A stretch of 64,000 bases of DNA, from contig CM114274.1 in the NCBI GenBank assembly GCA_050084515.1, positions 10,416,001 through 10,480,000 of the forward strand, given 5' to 3'. The position numbers and the translations under genes are program-made. Source of the DNA: Blasia pusilla (taxonomy: Eukaryota; Marchantiophyta; Marchantiopsida; Blasiales). Every line of letters starts with the position of its first letter. The stretch's first letter is position 1. Shown here one piece after another: positions 11,899 to 24,027 of the stretch. Under the pieces are notes generated by a model, which worked only from the letters and a program-made list of their open reading frames with translations, had not been told where the DNA came from and made no database searches.

Positions 11899-12631
11899 AT
11901 AAGATTTGTTGAAAAGGGAAAGGCTGATGGGTAACCCCGGGCCGAGGGAAGAAGCGTCATCGCCTAGGAGATCCAACCATCTAGTTCCCACCAAAGAGCA
12001 TCTCCTATCTCTAGCTATCCCCGTAAGATAGTGGATGGAAGAAGATAGTAATCTTTCTGCTGCATTAGTACTAGAGAAGACAGAAAAGTTAATTAGTATT
12101 GTTAAAGAACCTGTCGCCAAACAGTGTTTCGCCCATGAACGTCAGTTGTACTTGGTGATGACCTGATACTTCTGTTTATGGGAGGAAAACCTGGCAGGTA
12201 GATTGAGTGCACATCCACACACCCATAGAAATTAGGAAGATCCAACTTTCTCTCCATGGATCAATACTCTGTAGTAGCCTTGGGTGCACAACCAAGCTCA
12301 TGAATCCTAGGAGGGACTCATGGAGGCCTCTTGGCCATCCGCTCGAGATCAGCGAGCTGATCGACGCAACAAGCAACAAGGAGATCATCCATCTTGGAGA
12401 CCGCCGGGCGTATCTCCCAGTCTTCCTCCTCTAACGAAGCCGAAGAACAAGAAGAGGGATAGGAGTGCGCTCCCCTGCACGTCTCCTGCCACTTCTCAGT
12501 CGGACGAGGATTCAACCTGAAATCCCGTTGGGGACTCGGGGGACAAAAGGTCGGCCAGACCAACCAAATATGAACCTCTACCTCCTCCTTCGCAAACATC
12601 GAGTCCGGGGCCTAGCAGCCAAAGTTCCCCA

Positions 12632-14134
12632 ATGGCCAATACTAGGAAGACACTGCTAAGATATCCCATGTTTGCGAGAGGACGAAGAGATGACGTTGAA
12701 AACTTTGTGCTCGAGTTTACCCATGTAGCTAAGGCTAATGGGGAAGGCTCGGAGGAAGATTTGCTACAAGTATTCTCGGGCCTGCTAAAGAAGCGGGTCA
12801 AGTCAGTAGTATGAGGGCCTAGGAGTGGAAGTCATTGAAACCTGGAAGAGAGTACTGGAGGCTTTTCTTCATGAGTTCCAGGACTTGGAGTTTGAGGACA
12901 GGCTTCTAACAAAGCTTCGTGATTTAAAACGTAAGAAGATAGAAACTCTTAGGGAATACACCCAAAGATTCCAAAGCCTAGTAAACAAACTCCAACACAC
13001 AACTACCTTGTAGTTGGTAGATTGGTTTGTGTCGGGACTATCCAAGGAAATGGACCGGTACTGCTGCCGGGGCCAACGAGATTCCCTGGAAGCGGTCATT
13101 GCATCAATAGAGGCGTACAAAGCCTCCGAGAAGTCCCGCAAAACGTGAAGACAACGTCACCAACGGCAAGGCTCTTCGCACACTAGTTCTTCCTCCGAGG
13201 ACGGAGTGTCCTCTACGGACACCCAAGCCTCTACCAACGACACCACGGTGTCCTCAAATTTTGAAGAAGACTTAAAATCCAAGCGGAAGAGAAAAAGCAC
13301 ACGCCACCGCTCTCCCAAGCATGAATGGAAAACCAGGCCTGCAAAGCATGTCCCCCAGAGGTCTTTAAGTCCAATACAAGGGACCGCGAGGAAGGCAGGC
13401 AAGTCTGCCATTGAAGAGTTAAGTAAACAAATGGTGGAGTTGAAAGTACATCTGGCGGCCAAGAAGGACCCCAGAAGAAGACCGGAGCTGATGAGGCCCA
13501 ACGTATGGTGCAATGCTTGAGGAACCCAAGGGCATACTGCCCAGGAGTGTCACCTTCAGAGAGATCTATGTTGGATCCAAGAAGACCCAACTATGGAAGA
13601 AGGATGGTATGAAGCCGAACAATGGGAGGGTTGTTATGCAATTGAAGCCATGCCAACCCCTAATCCCGGATAAAGTTGGATCCCAAGGTATGTGCCTTTG
13701 GAATACCGGGAATAGAGACATTTGAGACAGATTATGGGCTCTGTGGCCTTCATGCCATCCATAAAAAGGAATTGTTGTTACAATTGTGGGGCAGCCGACC
13801 ATTGGGCCAATAATTTCCCAGATCCCAAGAGGCCAATAGGACTCAACCCTGTGCGGGAATTGCAAGAAGGGCGGGCATACTACAGTGGAGTGCCTAGAGC
13901 CCAAGGTTCCGTGGTTTCTAGTCAAGTATGTAACCACCCGAGTTGCACAAGCAGAGTCCAAGAATGAAGTAAACATTAAACTCGTCCGAGTGGAGGAGGT
14001 AGCATCCCCCAAGACTAGGCGAGTTACCATCAGGGACGAGGAGTCCGACAAAACGGTACCCAAAGAATCCTCGGAGTGGTCCAAGGAACTCCTGAACGAA
14101 GCTTTTGCGGTCACCACGAGGTCCACGACCTAGA
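12632..14134 (+). pseudogene. Ty3/gypsy gag with zinc knuckles, broken
   Basis: Begins MANTRKTLLRYPMFARGR. A capsid-like part follows (VAKANGEGSEEDLLQVF), then LREYTQRFQSL and a Ser/basic linker. Zinc-knuckle-like motifs appear near 13505 (the second Cys is replaced by a stop), near 13765 (CYNCGAADHWANNF, last Cys changed) and near 13855 in another frame (CGNCKKGGHTTVEC, complete CCHC). At least three frameshifts or stops separate these pieces. Gag would package the element's RNA. Homologous to the minus-strand gag at 8.9-10.2 kb. Confidence 0.85.
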
Positions 14135-14639
14135 CCGCCAAGACAACCAAGACAAGGTTTTCGTCTTCGCACAAAGTTAAAGACCCCAAGAAGAAAAGCA
14201 TTGATACCTTCCGCGCCGGGAAGGCCATTTTCAAAGGGGATGTCGACCCCACCTTTGACAGAAGTCATCCCAAGTACTTCCATTAGGATGTCGAGGACCA
14301 GGTTTGTGCTCAAGTCCGCCAAGACCGAGGCCCAGAACAGGTGTGACAACCGACAGCAGAGAACTCAAGGGCAGAAAAAGTGCTAGTAGTACAAGCCACC
14401 GTGACGTCGCCGCTGGTTTTAGAAGCCTATGACTTACTCAGAGACTTGGCATCAACGCCGCCGAATATCACCTTATTATAGTTGTCAATGGATAACCCTG
14501 TTTACGATAAAATTTTGCAGCAGTGGAAGATGAGCCGCATGAAACCCAAGAAGTCCTCAAAGAGTCTACCAGTAGTGGATTTATTCCGTATCAAAGTAGA
14601 AGATTTGGGAGCCCAAAAGAGAAGTAGAAATTTAGGGAC

Positions 14640-16772
14640 ACACCATTAAGAAAGTCCCCATTGACTCTAGGAGTGGAATCAATATTATGACGGAACAGAC
14701 AGCCCATGCTCAAGGGTACACCAAGTACGAGCCCACAGACAAATATCTGCATTTTGCAGATCAGTCCCAGAAGCGACCCCTCGGGCAGCTCACTCAGATT
14801 CCAACGATGCTTAGGGGTGTATTATTTCTACTAGATTACTTAGTATTACAGCCCTTGACGGCCATTGGATACCCCTTGCTCATTGGAAGGCCCTGGCTCT
14901 AGTGTGCATGAGTGACCACCCACTAGAAAAGAAGACGGTTCACATTCCAAACTCCAGACCAGGTCCCAAAAAGACTCATCAAGCTTTCATGGAAATCACG
15001 ACCACCTCAAGGAGCAAGGCCCCCGACTGATGAGGGCTATAAGTCAGACCAGGATCAAACCACAGCTATTGAATCCTCCTCTACCGTATATTATCTAGAG
15101 TGCTACGAAATAGATGAAGAGTTGGCATCTAGAGAACACAGGTCGACCCAAGAGGAAGAAAACCTAGGCCATAGCACAATCCAATTTACAGAAAATATAG
15201 TTTAGGAAAAGGACTACGTACAGGTCCAAATTACGAGTCATAAGTCCTTACGCCTCTCGGTAGAATTGTCTCCTGCAGAACTCACTAAGTATAAAAACTT
15301 ATTGCTTGAGTACTTGGATGTGTTTGCGTATTCCATGGATGAAATGATAGGCATTCGAGCAAAGTATGGTGAAGACTAAATCGATCTAAAAGCAGGCGCT
15401 GTCTCAATGCGGATGAGGTAGTATTGCCTCAATCCTAAATACTTGATGTTAGTCAAGGATGAAATTGACCAGCGTCTCAAAGCTAGAATAATTTACCCCG
15501 TGTTGAGTAGCGAGTGGGTGTTGCCCATTGTAATTCTACCAAAGAAGCAAACCGGGAAAATCATGGTATGCCAAGATTATCGGAAGTTGAATGTGGCCAC
15601 CTTGAAGGACCATCATCCCCTACCCTTCACCGACAGCATTTTGGACAAAGTCGCGGGCCATAAGCGTTATACATTTTTGAACGGGTTCTTGGGTTATAAC
15701 CAGGTATCCATTAGGGAGAAAGATCGGCCCCTCACGACATTTACCACGGACTAGGGCACCTTCGCTTATCGAGTAATGCTATTTGGGTTGTGCAATACAC
15801 CGGCAACCTTCCAGCGGATGATGATCTCCATCTTCTAAGAGTACCTGTGGAAATTCGTCAAAATTTTCCTCAACGACTTTTGTATTTTCAGTACAAAAGC
15901 AGAGCATTTGCAAAAATTAGAATTAACCCTGGCTCGATGTCGTGAAGTGCATTTATCCCTCCATCCTGAAAAGTCGTATATTGCCATGAGACTAGGTATC
16001 TTGTTGGCACAACGAGTGTCTTCCCAAGGGATTGAGATCGATAAGGCCAAAGTGGATATTATCATAGCTATGGAACCTCCCACAAATCTCAGAGAATTGA
16101 GAGGCTTCCTGGGCCACGTTGGATACTATCGACGGTTTATTAAGGATTATGCGGTAAAATCAGGAGCCCTAACCGCATTGCTTAAGAAGGTCATCGAATG
16201 GGAGTGGACCCCAACCTACCAAGCAACATTTGAAGCATTAAAATAAGCATTGCTTGCGGCTCCCGTACTTTGGTCCCCTGACTGGACAAAACCCTTCCAC
16301 GTGTATGTGGACACGTTTTCGTTTGCCATTGGGGTGGTGCTCAGCCAACTTGATGATAATAACACGATTATCCGGTTTATTACACAGGATGACAATTATC
16401 TTCCGCCGAACAGAAATATACCACTACCGAACGGGAGGCGTTGGGAATGGTCTTCTCATGCAAGAAGTTTTGCCATTGTTTATTAGGGTATGAGTTTGTC
16501 TTTCATGTGGACCATTTTGCGCTCCGACTGTTACTGGTAAAGTCGGACCTTTCAGGTTGCATTGCGCGTTGGATCTTGTTACTTCAAGAATTTACATTTG
16601 ATGTAATTACCCGTGCCGGGAAGGTCCAACTTTCATGCAGATGCAGATTTCCTATCAATGCAGATTTCCTATCACGGTTGCGGATGACGAACGCGGACCT
16701 TACACAAACCTTGGACGATACCTTCCTTGACAAGGACCTGTTCCAGATTACTGAGGACCGATTGTGCCAATC
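14640..16772 (+). pseudogene. Ty3/gypsy pol: protease, reverse transcriptase, RNase H; truncated
   Basis: A retropepsin-like segment at about 14650-14900 contains PIDSRSGINIM and ends YPLLIGRPWL. RT spans about 15440-16000 (KARIIYPVLSSEW, CQDYRKLN, TLKDHHPLP, FLNGFLGYNQ, LFGLCNTPATFQRMM). The catalytic YxDD position near 15870 reads FLNDFC, so the first Asp is Asn. The connection follows (LRGFLGHVGYYRRFIKDY), then RNase H at about 16250-16720 (PFHVYVDTFSFAIGVVLSQ, VITRAG). Several stops interrupt the frame. Integrase and 3' LTR are missing because the MULE begins at 16773. Confidence 0.9.
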
Positions 16773-16840
16773 GGGGGCTGGTATTTAGGCAGGATTGAGT
16801 AAGAGAGGAGAGGAAGAGAGGAAGAGAGGAGAGTCTCTCT
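16773..16840 (+). repeat. Left terminal repeat of MULE copy I (gene A side)
   Basis: Contains GTAAGAGAGGAGAGGAAG and further GA-rich sequence, then CTCTCTTAAAAAAAAA. The same sequence recurs inverted at about 30190-30255, and similarity continues to about 17045. The GA-rich part also matches the opposite end of the element near 29225-29295, so it acts as an imperfect terminal inverted repeat. Confidence 0.75.
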
Positions 16841-17618
16841 TAAAAAAAAAGCGCCAAATCCGCCTCCTCTCTTCAAAAAATTTTGACATACTTGAAATTT
16901 TTGTTTGCTTTCAAATTCATGAAATCTTTAGAAGAGAGTAGGTAGTGGTCCACATTTGGCCCTAAAGAAACCTCCTTTTTCCTGGGGGCGAAAAAAAAGT
17001 AGACATCATAAGACCACTACAAACATTTTTCCATCACTCTCCATATGAGCCTAAGTTTCTTAACATTACCTGTCTTGGTCTACAAAAAGCAGTGCCCATG
17101 GGTATTTTTGTTGGAGGACCACCCGGATGCCAACCTCTCTTTTTGCAGGGATTGTTGCGTGCATCATGGCCTCCCCTAAATTGCCCCATAACCAACTTTC
17201 TGTTGGTTATGAATGGTGTCTGCTCAAGACCAAATTTGTGAAATGTGAACACATGAGAGGATAATTGAACCAAAAGATTGTTAGCTATTTGAAGTAAAGA
17301 GGAATTGATGTCCCTTCATTCAGATCCTAAGGCTGAGAAACCAGAAGCTGCACCCCTCCCAACCCGTAAGAAAGCTCACCATAAGAAAGGAAAGATTTTT
17401 AGAAGTGATTTTCTTCCACCCTGCACCCACGACGATCGAACAGGTTGGGAATCCGAAATGGCAATCCGACAGGTAGTAGGAATCCTGCACATCTTAGACA
17501 AGAAAAGAAGCCTACAACTGGTTTGACGAATGTAGGGGAACGAGCCAAACATTAAGAAGCCTGCTACAATGCCTCAGAAGTTGGTCTCACAGGGAAAGAG
17601 TCCGATCACTCAAGCAGT

Positions 17619-18322
17619 CAACTTGTCGGAATCCGACATCTTGCTTGGAAATGGTTAAAAAGTTGCAGTGGGCAAATAGCAAAAAGTTGCAACCCGTCGG
17701 AATCATACGGGTTGCAAAATTTTAATTCTGAGTAGCTAAAAGAACACAATCCACAAGTCCAACAAAATATTTCAGCAAACTTTTACAAACATCATTATGG
17801 GTTGAAAAAATCTCGTCCTTTGTTATCTCCGAAGGAACCTAGAAAATGTACAATTGACCTAGTCTATGATTTCTTCAGCCTCGTCATCTACAAATTTACT
17901 CCTAACTCTCCTCGGTGACAGTACAAAAGGAATGTCTTGGGATACAAGTGGCTCCTCTGGCCGATTGTAGACGGGGATCAAAAATGTTGGCGAATTCGAG
18001 AGCCTTGGCCCCCCCCTAGGTATGCCATAACAGTCCCATGTAACCTGATTTGAGTCCCACCGCCTTCCTCGGCAGTATACCTTGTACGCTCTGCAATGTG
18101 ACACCCATCCAGTATCAATATGTGCTTCGTCCTTGGTAATACCATGATGGCAATCGCACAGGTAGTAGGAATCCAACACGTCTGAGAGAAGAAAAGAAGC
18201 CTACGCCTACCTTTACGAGTTGAGGGGAAGGTGCCAAGGGAAGAAGCCCGCCAGACTGCCTCCTAAGTTGGACCAACAGTGAAGAGTCCGATCAGGCAAC
18301 CTGTCGGAATCCGACAGGTTGC
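17619..18322. repeat. Three 27-bp palindromes downstream of gene A
   Basis: Sites at 17619-17644, 17689-17715 and 18296-18322. The last is a perfect palindrome apart from its central base and has paired changes: the half-site reads GCAACCTGTCGG and its partner CCGACAGGTTGC, where the usual half-site has CCC. Confidence 0.85.
17859..18179 (-). pseudogene. Possible terminal exon of gene A (duplicated region)
   Basis: An open frame of 106 codons contains a Cys/His stretch (CDCHHGITKDEAHID) and ends with an acidic tail, DDEAEEIID. A nearly identical stop-proximal sequence (GAAGCAATCATAGACTAG) occurs at 29300-29317, next to another copy of the same element end. This supports it being a real family-specific terminus. 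Its join to gene A is not resolved and no domain is recognised. Confidence 0.4.
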
Positions 18323-19213
18323 TTGGAAGTGGTAAAAAGGTGTTGTGGTCAAAAAGTGAAAAGTTGCAAGCAGGAGAAATCCAGCGGGTTGCAAAATAGA
18401 AGTCCGCGGAGTACATAGACGATCACATTCGAAAAGACATAAAAAATGTTCAGCAAACTTTTACAAGCACCACCATCGTTCAAAAAAATCTTCTCCTTTA
18501 TATCATCCGAAAAAAGCTCGGAACTGTACATTTGATCTATACTATGAAATCTTTTGCCTCATCATCAAAAAACTCCCTACTCCAAACGCTGTAGTCAAGC
18601 TGGGTCGTTGAGTTCTTTGAACTCACTTGTCATCGTCCGAGAGCTCTTGCAAAATTACTTTCGGCCTTGCCCTCCCAATTTTTGGAATCGTTGGAAGTGA
18701 CGATGGAGTCACAACCAATGGTGGGTCTGGAACCAGAGCTCTCGGCTTCGGTGGAGAGTTGTACGCCCCAACGAGCCTTTCGTATTCTGCCTTTGCCTCC
18801 TTGCAAAGTTTAACAGTTCCTGCCTTCCCTCGAGGCAAAGAATGTTCCTGCCACTCTACCAGGCGCCTTTGATACTTGCCCCTGAAAGTCCCACTAAGTC
18901 GAACACCAAGTCACCCGGCCTTGAGCAGAGCTCGATGAGCGTTTGCATAAGGGCTGGCGATTTTTCCCTTCCTCCCAGAAGTGGGGTACTGTCTTGCATG
19001 TAAATTCCTGGGGGGGAATTGTACAAACTATCTAAGTTGTACCCATCTGAGCATGGATCTACTAGATCCTGGATCTTGAACACCTCGAAATTGTGCTCGG
19101 GCCGAACGAAGCAGTACACGTAGGAGTGGTCCATCTGTAAAGAAGCACGTTGGAAACAATGTCAGCAACTAAAGAAGTCGGCTTGAGAACTTTTTCAATT
19201 ACTAACTTTGGAT

Positions 19214-19587
19214 CAACCTGTCGGAGTCCAACGAGTTGTTTTGTCCCTGACCAACCCGTCGCCTTCCGACGGGTTGGTCAGGTACAAAACAACCCGTCGG
19301 GCTCTTCGTTGTTTTTTTCCGTGAGCAACCTGTCGGAAGGCGACGGGTTGCTAGCCTAGAGCAGCCCATGCTCGGCTGAGAGCAACCCGTCGCTATCAAA
19401 CGGGTTGCAGCTTTTCGGAAACACAGGGAAAAACTAAAAGCAACCCGTCGGGTTCCGACGGGTTGCAAGTACACCACGGTTTTCCCTGCGTATGTGGGAG
19501 AGATGCAACCCGTCGAAACCGATGGGTTGATCTCAGCCGAGCATGGGCTGCTCTAAGCTAGCAACCCGTCGCCTTCCGACGGGTTGC
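19214..19587. repeat. Palindrome cluster in a gene A intron (eight sites)
   Basis: Sites at about 19214, 19252, 19289 (partial), 19324, 19382, 19440, 19504 and 19561. The cluster lies between the motif-IV exon and the motif-I exon, inside an intron whose acceptor is CTTTACAG before 19134. The half-site is GCAACCCGTCGG with small variations. Confidence 0.9.
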
Positions 19588-21716
19588 TGCTCACGGACAA
19601 AGACAATGGAGATTAACACTCATTGAGCCTTACCCGAATTTGAAAATATATTTGAGATTATACTACAGGAATTGAGCCTTACCCGAATCTGACTCGTCGC
19701 GGATCGGAGTGGGTACTCGTTTTTTATGATCCACGATTGCGCCGTCCTCCACTTTAGCGACCTCTTGACGCACTGTAGGTTGAAGAGCTCTTCCTCGCTC
19801 CCTCCGATCCAACACCAAGAAGCAGCCCTGTCACTCGATAGGCGTCGCAAAGGAGAACAATAGCGCGATTTGGTCATAAGAGAGCGGCACATTCCACTCG
19901 GTACCCGTCCGACGGATTTCGCCCCGACGCCGCAACCCCGAGGGGCAGATCAGCGATCAAGAGATCCACCGCAACCTCTTCAACCACTCCATTCACCGCC
20001 CGGCAGCGTGCCCGTTCGTTGGAGCTTCCGCCCCAAAGATTGTCAATTTATCAATGGTCGGGTGTCGACGCTTGAGAACTGAAGCTTTTCAGCTCATCCA
20101 GTAAAGGAGTGAACTGAAGGAGGACGCTTGTCCGGGTCGTTGTTTGTCTGTGTCTTCCCAAGGATGATGGACTGTATTCTCCTTGGGACAACCCGGGCAC
20201 CTCTTGCTTGCGCTTCTCCCGAGTGTGCGGACGGCTTGTCGGGGTCTCTATGACCTCAGACTCTGGTGGGGTTTTTTTGCCGAGGACCTGGTCCGACCCT
20301 CTCTCCCCGCTCGCCCGGACAATTCCGCCTCTAGCCTTGAATCTTCAGCCTCTCTTTGGGGAGACTCAGCCTCAGAATTTTTCCCTCCCCTCGCCTTGCC
20401 TTTGAGACCCGCTGTGGATTTGTCTTTGGCTGTGGGGACCTTGGAAGCCAACTCAGTTGTCTCGTGGGCTTGCTCTTCTACATCTCCTCCGAAGAAGTCT
20501 TCAGGCTGCACAAAATTGGGGATGTTGTCTTGTCCTAAGGCCACTGCATCATGAAGCACTCGTAAATCCTTATCGGTGATGTCTTATGGGTCGTTGAAGT
20601 CAAGCCAAATGGGGCAATTCTCCACCTCCCAATCAGACATATGCTGCCCCATCTCCATGTCGTACATGGAGAATGTCTCTCCATCAGGCGGCGAAGCCCA
20701 CAATTTCAAGGCTGCCGGTAATTTTCCTAGGTACCTGCATTCTTACACTGGACGAGGTACCTAAAGACCATGCGTTGGGCAGCTTTTACTCGAACTGAAT
20801 CGGCCGTCTGCTCCTGTCCGTCTTCTTCTTTGCTTGATCCCTTTTGTTCCCCCCGATTTCTTCGTCAAGCTCTGCCTGAGGGAGGACGCAAACCTTGAAC
20901 ATTGTCTTGAATCCTGGGTTTTTTATTGGCTTGTCCCGGATGTCATCAAGCCAAACCTCAAAATCTACAGAACTTTCCAGGTTTGCTTCATCCGGAATGG
21001 GCTCTAATCTTTTGAGCTCCGCTTGTAGACCGTCCAGCACGGACTTCCCGATAACCCGCAACGCGTCCCAGAACGACCATTCGCGTAGCAAGTGGGAGAT
21101 CACTGGATCGGACACACCCGGAGGATGGTGTGCTGCCCTCTTCTGGGCCTCTGTGCCCTCAAGACTGATTTTCATCAGTCGGATCCTCCTAAACTCGCTT
21201 ATGCCGGACAACGCAAACCGATGCACGCAATCTTGGGACACTTTCTCCCCAATCCGACCTTGCGGATCTTCATCCCTTTTCCGCTGGCGATTGATAATCG
21301 CCTTCAGCTCCTTGTAGAACTCCGGACCAAGTTCGGGGTTGAGAATGCTGATGTATCATTTCATCTTGCTCGCCGTGTATTTCGTGGCTGCAGATACTGC
21401 AGCTTTGATGAATTTCGCGCGCTCAGACCCCGATACTTTCTCCCTCCGCTCCAGCTCCAGTTCAGCGCTCTTCTTTGCGGCCTGTATCTTCGACCAACAA
21501 AGGATGGTTACGGCTGCATCTTGGGAAATAAACTTATTTGCCCAAGTTTTCTTTTTTATCTGAGCACCCTTTGCAAGCATCTGATTTACAAGGGCGTCGC
21601 CCAAGAACCCCTTGTACTCTCCCGGGTGTGTCGTAAGCACCTTCTTCACTCGATCGCAGTCTTGGATCGAGTGGTGGGTGACATTCCCCTCCGATACAAT
21701 TCTGCACATCCAAACT

Positions 21717-22400
21717 CAACCCGTCAGAAAATTACATGGGTTCCTGCAACCCGTCGGACTCCGACGGGTCATCACAGCTCAAGGTCGGATTCTAGGAACA
21801 AGCTAAATGATGCAACCCGTCGGAGTCCGACGGATTGCATTCAGATTTGCTAATGCCTGGTTTCAACCCATCGGACTCCGACGGGTTGTGCAATTGAACA
21901 TACTAACGTGAACATAGCAACCCGTCGGAGTCCGACAGGTTGCGCTATTGAATGGAAACTTGCAATTTGACGCGAAATTTGCTAAACCAACTTCCGAATG
22001 CAACCCGTCAGACTCCGATTAGTTGATTTCGGCCAAAACCAGTTTCGAGTCAAGCAACCCGTCGGTGTCCGACGGGTTGGTTTGGGAAAAAATCATACTA
22101 AACCTGCAGTCAGTCAAACAACTCGTCCGAGTCCGACGAGTTGCTTTCTTCAAAAAACATCCTGAAAAGGCGGCGAGTCGAGCAACCCGTCGAACTCCGA
22201 CGGTTTGCTTTGGGCCAAAAACTTATTAAATCTCTGGTCAGTCAAACAACTCGTCGGAGTCCAACGAGTTGCATTCTTCAAAAGACATCCTGAAAAAGCG
22301 TCGAGTCGAGCAACTTGTCGGAGTCCGACGAGTTGCTTTCGGAAAAAAAAAACCTAACCCATTCATCAATCGAGCAACTCGTCGGAGTCCGACGAGTTGC
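21717..22400. repeat. Palindrome array in gene A intron 2 (about 13 sites, 64-bp period)
   Basis: Sites at about 21717 (partial), 21746, 21812, 21864, 21917, 22000, 22054, 22118, 22182, 22246, 22310 and 22374. The last six are spaced exactly 64 bp. The spacer sequence alternates in two types (one with TTCTTCAAAA(A/G)ACATCCTGAA, one with CAGTCAAACAACTCGTC), giving a 128-bp higher-order repeat. Sites at 22118, 22246 and 22374 carry CAACTCG paired with CGAGTTG. The intron runs from the donor at about 22453 to the acceptor at 21702. Confidence 0.95.
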
Positions 22401-23930
22401 GTTTGGCCAAAAGCATCCCAACAATAGTCCCGACCCAGCAAGAAGATACTCACGTGTTCATGGCATGCATTGCCATCTCCACCGTCGCCATGTGATGAGG
22501 GAATGGATGAAGGACCATTGCCTTCACGCAAAAATGTGCCTCCAAGGAGTTGGGCCGCTCCTTTGCAAACTTGGTCCACTCCAAGAAATCTGTGATTTCC
22601 ATCCCAGATGAAGAAATACAGATTCCTCATCCAGCTGAATTTTGTGCCCTCTACTTGCCTTCTGAAATCCTTGAATCTCATCCTCCAGAATGTGTCGAGC
22701 TTATCCAAGTCCTCCTCCGTAACCTGGGCTTGGGTTCCATGCTCGTCGTAAGACTGAACATAGAACGGAGGAAAGTTGTCGACGTAGGATGTTGTCGCCG
22801 CCGATTGTTTAAGCTTCACGATGTCCTCGTCGGACTGAATTTTGCGGACGTATTCCATTGTCCGCAATCGGCAGAGTGGAATCCTCGGGGCGTTGTGGCC
22901 CTCCATCAGTGCCATTTGCTTTACCACCTGTCAGAACCGGGACAAGATCAATAAGCTACACTAAATTCCCAATGAATTGCAATTCACATAATTCAAAAAA
23001 CCCAGATCCTCTCTTACCCGCTCGAAAATTGGGTCGGTTTCTTGACCAGCCAACTTGTCTGAGACAGAAGCTGGAAAATCGACTGGGAACTCGTCGATCC
23101 AATAGAGGTCGATATCTTCCGCTGGGCTTGGAGACGAGAATGACCGCTCTCCGGCTTCTTCGGCAATGTCCACCATCTCCACGCTGGCGGTCCTCATGAC
23201 CTCATCGTCCGTGATTTGAACTTCTGGCATTTCCACTATGTTGATTGTGTCCCAGGACTTCATCGGGGACATTTCCCGCATCTCAACACTTTCGGTTGGA
23301 CAGGCAGGGCTATCGTCAATGGCTATCGCTTTTTCCCTCCTCGCTTTAGCCAATTCTGCTCTCCTCACAGACGCGTCCAGACGCTTCTTTTCTCTCTTTT
23401 CGTCGGCAATCCTTTTCTTCAAGGCCTGCGACGTCTCAGCCTCTGCGTTCTGTCTATCGAGCGCCTCTTGAACACGTCTCGCAAGAAGCTCCTGGTTGTG
23501 CATCTCCGCTTCCCTTTCCCGCTCCTCGATTTCCTGCTGCCTAATTTCATTCGCCGAACGAGGCCTTGGAGATGCTGACGCAGGAGTCCTAATGGACTTC
23601 GGAGTGAAGCTCCCAGACTTGTTGGCTTGTGATATTTTCCGCGTCATTTTTTCAGGAAATGCCTCCACCTATGTCCACGATGAATCGCTTGATGAGTCGC
23701 CTTGTTGATGTCGAGATGAGTCGCCTTCATGGGTAGCTCGAATCGTCTCGCGATCGTTCAGTCAAACCGTCTCGCTCTCGTTCGGTCAAATCGTCTCGCT
23801 CTCGTTCCCTCGTATCGACTCGTGATGACTCGCCGTGTGAAACGCCCCTTGGTATCTGATCAGCTGCTGCGCGGGAGAGAGAGGAATGGAGATCGCAAAA
23901 TGAGAAACCGGAAATGAGCGATTTCTGCCA

Positions 23931-23939
23931 TATTTATAC
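23931..23939 (-). promoter_or_regulatory. TATA box of gene A, copy I
   Basis: Minus strand GTATAAATA, about 285 bp upstream of the ATG. The same box with the flanking AACGGCT upstream is present before gene A in copies II and III. Sequence just downstream (CGCTCATTTCCGGTTTCTCAT) is conserved between copies I and III, consistent with the transcription start region. Confidence 0.75.
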
Positions 23940-24027
23940 TTTTCTAGCCGTTGGGCTGACCGTTGGGTCCCGTCGTCCTTTCGACGGCGACGTGCCGGAG
24001 GTTATGGAAGTGCGGAGGTGAAAAATG

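Larger units (their letters stand above)
17450..18590. repeat. Direct duplication of about 0.68 kb at the 3' end of gene A
   Basis: Sequence starting near 17450 recurs from about 18140 with an offset of 675-690 bp. Paired landmarks are AGGTAGTAGGAATCC (17471, 18160), AAGAGTCCGATCA, CAGCAAACTTTTACAA and the stretch encoding a similar acidic terminus (TCGTCATC near 17883, TCATCATC near 18560). The duplication also copied the palindromes. It is diverged, so it is not recent. Confidence 0.75.
18623..23647 (-). pseudogene. Gene A, copy I: coiled coil, ParB-like domain, beta-order DNA methyltransferase-like protein
   Basis: The start is the ATG at 23645-23647 (MTRK), conserved in copies II and III. 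Exon 1 (23647-23018) encodes a Ser/Pro-rich N-terminus, a long Glu/Arg coiled coil and ends DPIFERV before GTAAGAG. Exon 2 (22927-22454) has the ParB-like part: RIPLCRLRTMEYV near the start and FFIWDGNHRF near the end. A palindrome-filled intron follows. Exon 3 (21701 to about 20792) is helical and charged. The later exon(s), 20738 to about 19640, carry DLLIADLPLGV near 19940, which fits methyltransferase motif IV (usually D/N/S-P-P-Y/F/W). After a second palindrome-filled intron, the exon starting at 19134 has KSPALMQTLIELCSRPGDLV then FDLVGLSGAS, fitting motifs X and I. Order IV before I is the beta class. Stops at 21356 and 20584 and several frameshifts inactivate it. The ParB and methyltransferase calls are by motif only. 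Confidence 0.7.

Noticed and set aside
22054-22400. CRISPR-like appearance (27-bp repeat, 37-bp spacer, constant period)
   Set aside because: The spacers are themselves repeated, the repeats are degenerate palindromes inside a spliced intron of a eukaryotic transposon, and no cas genes are present.
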